Assembly: GCF_036785885.1 (NCBI RefSeq)
Contig: NC_092320.1
Span: 13,021,557 to 13,085,556, forward strand
Length of the DNA: 64,000 bases
Direction of reading: 5' to 3'
Source of the DNA: Coffea arabica
Lineage: Eukaryota; Streptophyta; Magnoliopsida; Gentianales; Rubiaceae
In this document: one piece after another, positions 59,594 to 64,000 of the stretch
Numbering within the stretch: position 1 is the first letter of the stretch
Layout of the letters: every line of letters begins with the position of its first letter
Notes under the pieces: model-generated
Seen by the model: the letters and a program-made list of their open reading frames with translations, nothing else
The model's database searches: none
Told to the model about the DNA's origin: nothing
Position numbers and translations under genes: made by a program

Positions 59594-59600
59594 ATTTATA
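59594..59600 (-). promoter_or_regulatory. Candidate TATA box of the bHLH gene
   Basis: TATAAAT on the minus strand, about 210 bp upstream of the ATG. It would give a leader of about 180 nt. A (GA)n run at 59833-59859 lies further upstream and is CT-rich on the gene strand. Confidence 0.5.
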
Positions 59601-59832
59601 GAAGAATGGTGTGTGTGTGTGATTTAATGAAGCTGATAGGGGACAAGGAAAAACAATGCAAAAATGCCAGGTACCTTTCCAATATTCTTCTATAGAATGG
59701 AAGAGGAAATCATGCCGGTAATGAGGCTAGGGACAAGTTGGAGCAAATTGGAATTCTCTTGGGATCAAAAAGTAGTGTATCAGCACTGGCCACGAACAAG
59801 AAGGTTATTGAATCACACACTCACACACTACA

Positions 59833-59859
59833 AGAGAGAGAGAGAGAGAGAGAGAGAGG
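59833..59859. repeat. (GA)n microsatellite upstream of the bHLH gene
   Basis: About 27 bp of GA repeats following CACACACTACA. CT-rich stretches in this position are common in plant promoters. Confidence 0.9.
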
Positions 59860-59900
59860 GGATGGAGAGGAATGAGAAGCAAGCAGCAGAATGTGCATAA

Positions 59901-60902
59901 AGCTCATTTATTTGCTCAAAGGAGGGGGAGTGGTGGGCCAATACGGGAAAAACACAGCACATGCAGGCACATGGAATTAAGGGTCCACCAAACAAGACCC
60001 AAAGACATGGCTGATGCCTAATTAAAGCGTTTGCAGGCAAGATTAAGGTCCCCCAAACGTTGTACAAACCTAATATCGGTACCTTAATACGGCTGCAATG
60101 CACCAAATAAAACACAGACTCGGCCCTATTTCCCAAATCCGCATGTGGATTTAAGATAATGGCCACAAGAATCCCCAAAAGAACCAGCATTTGGTTTGAG
60201 ATTATGCAAAGAGCGTTGTAGCTCCTGCCGATCAATATATATTATTATTTCTTGGACGTGGATTTATTGAATGTGCAGTTTCAAGAATTGATATTTTATA
60301 CTACAACTTTTTTTGCATGTTCAAGATTTGCCCAAACCGCCATGTCATATATACTTCAGTTTAATTAATTAATATGGTTTTATGTATAAGAAATTGAAGC
60401 AGAATGTGCAAGAATTTTTGCTTTTTTCTTTTTTAAATCTCTCTCTCTCTCTTTTTTTTTTTTTTTTTTTTTTTGGAACTATAACAGTATAACTAGAGAA
60501 CAAATTAAACCGACAGAAACCAAGAAAAAAGAAGAAAAAAAAAATCATACGAAAGGACGGCAACAGAAATTTCAATTTGTAGTATGCGTACGTACATGCT
60601 TGAAAACTACCGGAGATAATAATATTCTTCACATGAAAGCAAGACTGATCGTGAAATAACAGCAGCTATATTATATAGCGCAACGTCCATATGTTGAAAA
60701 CAGAAGCGCAGGAAACAATTTCGATTGTTGATCTGAACGACGTTTCCGGATTTCCCACATATTAAGACCAAGGAAAATAGGGATAATATAGACGACTTTT
60801 TCTTGAAACATGCATATTTTGTACAAAATTGTCGTGAGCTATTAATGCCCATGTATTATTGTATATTGATATTGATGTAGGCTATGACTATATATGAGGA
60901 CT
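59901..60902. other. Spacer, no gene supported
   Basis: Only short low-complexity frames. A CT run and a T-run of about 20 lie at 60440-60473. Confidence 0.45.
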
Positions 60903-60919
60903 GGAAGCACACATTAATT

Positions 60920-61053
60920 TTTTTTTTTTTTTTAAGGTGTGTCCCGCAGAGAGTGGACCCCGCAGACTATTCACCACCCTCAGCAACTTACTGGCAGCAA
61001 GGTTCGAACCAGGGACCTGAGGCTCCATCTTCAGCAACCTCAGGAACCCCGCA
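60920..61053 (-). mobile_element. SINE with a perfect 17-bp target-site duplication
   Basis: The 17 bp GGAAGCACACATTAATT occurs at 60903-60919 and again at 61054-61070. Between them is a 134-bp insertion. On the minus strand it reads from a G/C-rich head, through GGTTCGAACC (a tRNA-type B box, about 61011-61020), to an A-tail (the T-run at 60920-60934). This is the structure of a tRNA-derived SINE: RNA polymerase III transcribed, and mobilised by LINE proteins acting in trans. It has no coding capacity. Confidence 0.88.
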
Positions 61054-61070
61054 GGAAGCACACATTAATT

Positions 61071-64000
61071 ACGTACTCTTTAACGTTTTTTCTATTTACC
61101 TCGATCGATCGATCGATCGAGAGTATTATATTATATGTAGCATTTACATTTACATATACAGTAGTAACTTTCCGTACACTCCACATAAACAGAAAGAAAA
61201 GAAAAGAAAAAAAAAGTTAGTTGACATGACCTTAATTATATATCTTGCCTGAACGTACCGAAGGAAATTATGTAAGAAAAAAAAATCTTCCAATGAGATG
61301 CTTCTAATTTCTGTGCCCCGGCTATGACTAAAAAATGTTTCCTCGTAACTAAGCTAAAAATATGATGATGGTCATCTCATGATATAGAGGAGATTAGTGA
61401 AAAGTCTAAATAAAGTAGGAGTAAAACTTTTCCATGTGAATAAAGTAGTATTAATTATTAGTAAAGGAGAAGCTCCTAATTAATTAATTAATTACACTTT
61501 ATGCTTTTTCGAGTAAGCAATTACACTTTTATATATGCATGTTTAATTTGGAAACTGCTAATTAAGTATCTTTTTTTTTATCCACGGAATGGAATGGGGA
61601 ACAGTCAATCAACTGATACCATGAACTGAGTCAAATTTCAAACATCATCAAGCGAGGAAGGACATCCAAGGCAGCTCGATCAGTAGCTCAATTCGATAAT
61701 GAAATCTTTTAGTAACATGACGAACATTTGACATATCATATCAAAAGCAAGCATATGCTCCATGCCAAAACACAACAGTGACCTTCAAGAAAATTGGTTA
61801 AGAAACGCTGGGGAAAAATTTTGGCAGGATCCGGAAAACATGCTGAAGTTGGAGGAGAATGTGGGTCCTGAAAGAAGGAAAATTCTTAGGGCATAGGTTT
61901 TGGCTTTGGCGAGAAAGAAAGAGATCGCTCACATGGTCTCCACATGGGATTTCTAAAGTGTGGCTTTGAAGCCTTTCGCAAAGTACAAATCTTTTTCCAA
62001 TAATTAGACTAGGGACATATATATATATATATGATCGATCTCCTCATCACTTGAAAAGATGTATCTAAGCTTGCGTTTTTACAGAAATAAGACTTCTTGA
62101 AAGGAAAAAGATTAATTTTTTTGTTACGAGGAAGGAGGAACATAAATATTATTATTATTATTAACTTCTTGTGGTTGCTTCGCTTTTCCTGCACTGCAGA
62201 ATTGGGCAAACAACACAACTTTTTAGAATTGGGGAAGATGTACAATTTATTCAGGTTGATATATATATATATATATATATGAAACACACTAATTACTATA
62301 CAAAAATCACAACACTAATTTTTTTTTTTTGGGTGGATTCCACCAAAGTCTTTCTGAAAGATTGCTTTGCAGTCATATGTAGTTTCCTCTTCTTTGATCA
62401 GGATTGCTTGCTGTTTAATATTGAAGCGCTTACTAAAGTTCAACATATGATGTGGTAGGTGAAGTGAAGGGTCCAAATGAGAAAATTATATATAAGTGTA
62501 GCAGCAGCAAGATTTGTCCAATAGATGCTGTGATTAATTATATGACATCTCTAGCTATCATGTGAGATTATGTAACGTTTATAAATCTTACAAGATATTA
62601 GGTAGAATGAAAAAAGAAATTTCAATTGCATAACTACGTACGTATTAAAATTTGTGTACAATAAATTAAAGGATTCATCTAGCCTAGCCACCGTTAATTT
62701 ACACCTAAGTTACTAACTAGTATGTGATTATGTACAATAACAATCATTGCACCTCTCCCTGCATTCAAACAGTTTTTCCAGAAAAATTACACCTTCGTAA
62801 ACAACTAATTTAACACCTGATGATGCTCCTCTTGGCGAGTCAAACCGAATATTAAAGGATCTTAATTTTGACGTAAGATTACATAGCTAAGGCTTAACAT
62901 ATAGTTGCTGTACGGAGGTCATTAATTCAAATCTTGACTTGGATTTTCCATCTTTAAAAGACAGAAAAAAAAAAAAAAAAGAGGAAGGGGAGTGCGCAAA
63001 ATATGTTTATAGAAGAATAAATAAGTAGTAGAAAGCTACGTACTAGCGCAGACAAATAATTCTTCTGCCAGATGAAGTAGCTAGTCTACTATTGGCACAA
63101 GAAGGTATCTTTCTTCATGATGAGTACAGACTGTACAGTGGCCGACCGTGAATCGAGTGAGCTAAATTTTTCATGAAATAAGTAAGAAGAAATGGATTTG
63201 TAGGCATATTTTATGTACCCAGTACGACCGTCTTCACGGCACCATCAGTGGATAACCCTCCACCATATGTGGACTAGAAACAGAAATTCGATCAGCAAAG
63301 CAACAGATTGGGGAAAAAAAATATACAGAAAAAGGAAAAATAAAAAACTAGTGAATCGGGTTATCAATTTTATAGGGACAATTGTTTAATATCTTATTCA
63401 GAATAACTTTCTTTCTGGTGAATTCCTCTAATCTTTCAGGAAAAACAAACTTAAATTACCAAGCAAACCTTTTGCACAGTATTCTGAACTAGCACTTCAT
63501 TTCCAAAGTAATAATAATATGTTACTCTAGATCAATTTTGACTTCTTTTCCAAATTTCTGGTTTTCAACTCATCAAGCCTAACACGAATTGGTTCAAATA
63601 AAAGATGTACATGCAAACTTTTTCCTTTAATAACTTGTGGCTTAAATTTCACTTTTTTGGGCAAGAGACAAGCTAATTAGCTTCTTTTCTGTAACAACAC
63701 ATTGTGAAAACTCAATTGTAGTATTCATTAGAAGGGTGTAGTTTGCTTGGCTTTACTTCTGCTTAAATACTTTCCACTTTGTTTAGAACAAGTGAGTATA
63801 TTTTCGTAGCCAAATCCTGTCAGACAAATAACGGAAACTCAAAATCTAAAGAAAAAGTTGAACTACTATTGGGAAAATTAAGTGAAATTTCATTCTGACC
63901 TCATCCCCATGAAAAAGAAAACCTTTCGTTCGGATAGTAAGAATTGTTCGTTTGGATTGCTATTTTTTTGGAGTTTTTTTTCAGATAAATTTTTTATAAC
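61071..64000. other. AT-rich intergenic region, no gene supported
   Basis: About 2.9 kb. It has a (CGAT)n run at about 61101-61119, TA microsatellites at 62019-62031 and 62260-62280, and many A/T-runs. Open frames of 60-95 codons are low-complexity and have no domain. No RNA gene was recognised. Confidence 0.5.

Noticed and set aside
61011-61020. Possible tRNA gene from GGTTCGAACC
   Set aside because: There is no cloverleaf, acceptor stem or anticodon arm; the flanking 17-bp repeats and A-tail show a SINE.
1-64000. CRISPR arrays, bacterial operons, prophage or plasmid functions
   Set aside because: No regularly spaced short repeats of that type and no bacterial-type genes; the window is clearly plant nuclear DNA.

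Overview
This is nuclear DNA from a flowering plant, most likely a eudicot. The signs are AT-rich spacers, intron-split amino acid permease genes with GT-AG introns, an IBH1-like bHLH gene, a captured plant subtilase exon, plant Ty3/gypsy elements primed by tRNA-Asp and tRNA-Met, a CACTA transposon, a SINE and several MITEs. There is no bacterial, plastid, CRISPR or rRNA signal. I cannot name the species from the sequence.

The window is built around a duplicated amino acid permease (AAP6/AAP8-type) locus. Copy 1 (+ strand, 3464-3867) is a dead 5' remnant: it has a stop at codon 23, and its second intron runs into retrotransposon DNA. Copy 2 (+, 25937-29614) is an intact seven-exon gene for 470 residues. 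Copy 3 (-, 46445-36716) has the same seven exons, all open, but its second intron has grown to 5.4 kb through several transposon insertions. Copy 4 (-, 51128-51330) keeps only an exon 1 scrap behind a long promoter-like flank. Copies 2 and 3 converge tail to tail. Their flanks are repeated many times in both orientations: 1-867, 2272-3463, 21548-25936, 29615-30300, 31165-32870, 35395-36715, 51331-53410.

Layout: 1-4160, AAP flank and copy 1, split by a 1.4 kb Pack-MULE carrying a subtilase 5' fragment. 4161-15204, nested decayed Ty3/gypsy elements (a tRNA-Met-primed element A cut by an Athila-like element B, which abuts a solo LTR). 15205-19415, a CACTA transposon with internal and 3' losses. 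19416-21547, spacer with a 67-bp tandem duplication. 21548-30300, AAP copy 2 and its flanks. 30300-36715, inverted and direct flank copies, AT-rich spacer and a solo LTR with a perfect target-site duplication. 36716-46445, AAP copy 3 with a MULE, an LTR element, a Harbinger MITE and smaller MITEs in its introns. 46958-49594, a composite LTR insertion with a 94-bp AAP-promoter filler and an internal minisatellite. 49600-58780, spacer, AAP copy 4, MULE relative and other diverged repeats. 58782-59384, the IBH1-like bHLH gene. 59900-64000, spacer with one young SINE.

Only three genes look capable of making a normal protein: AAP copy 2, AAP copy 3 and the bHLH gene. I see no sign of a new enzymatic or defence system. 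The interest lies in how the AAP family was rearranged, how promoters differ between copies, and how transposons and break repair reshaped the locus.
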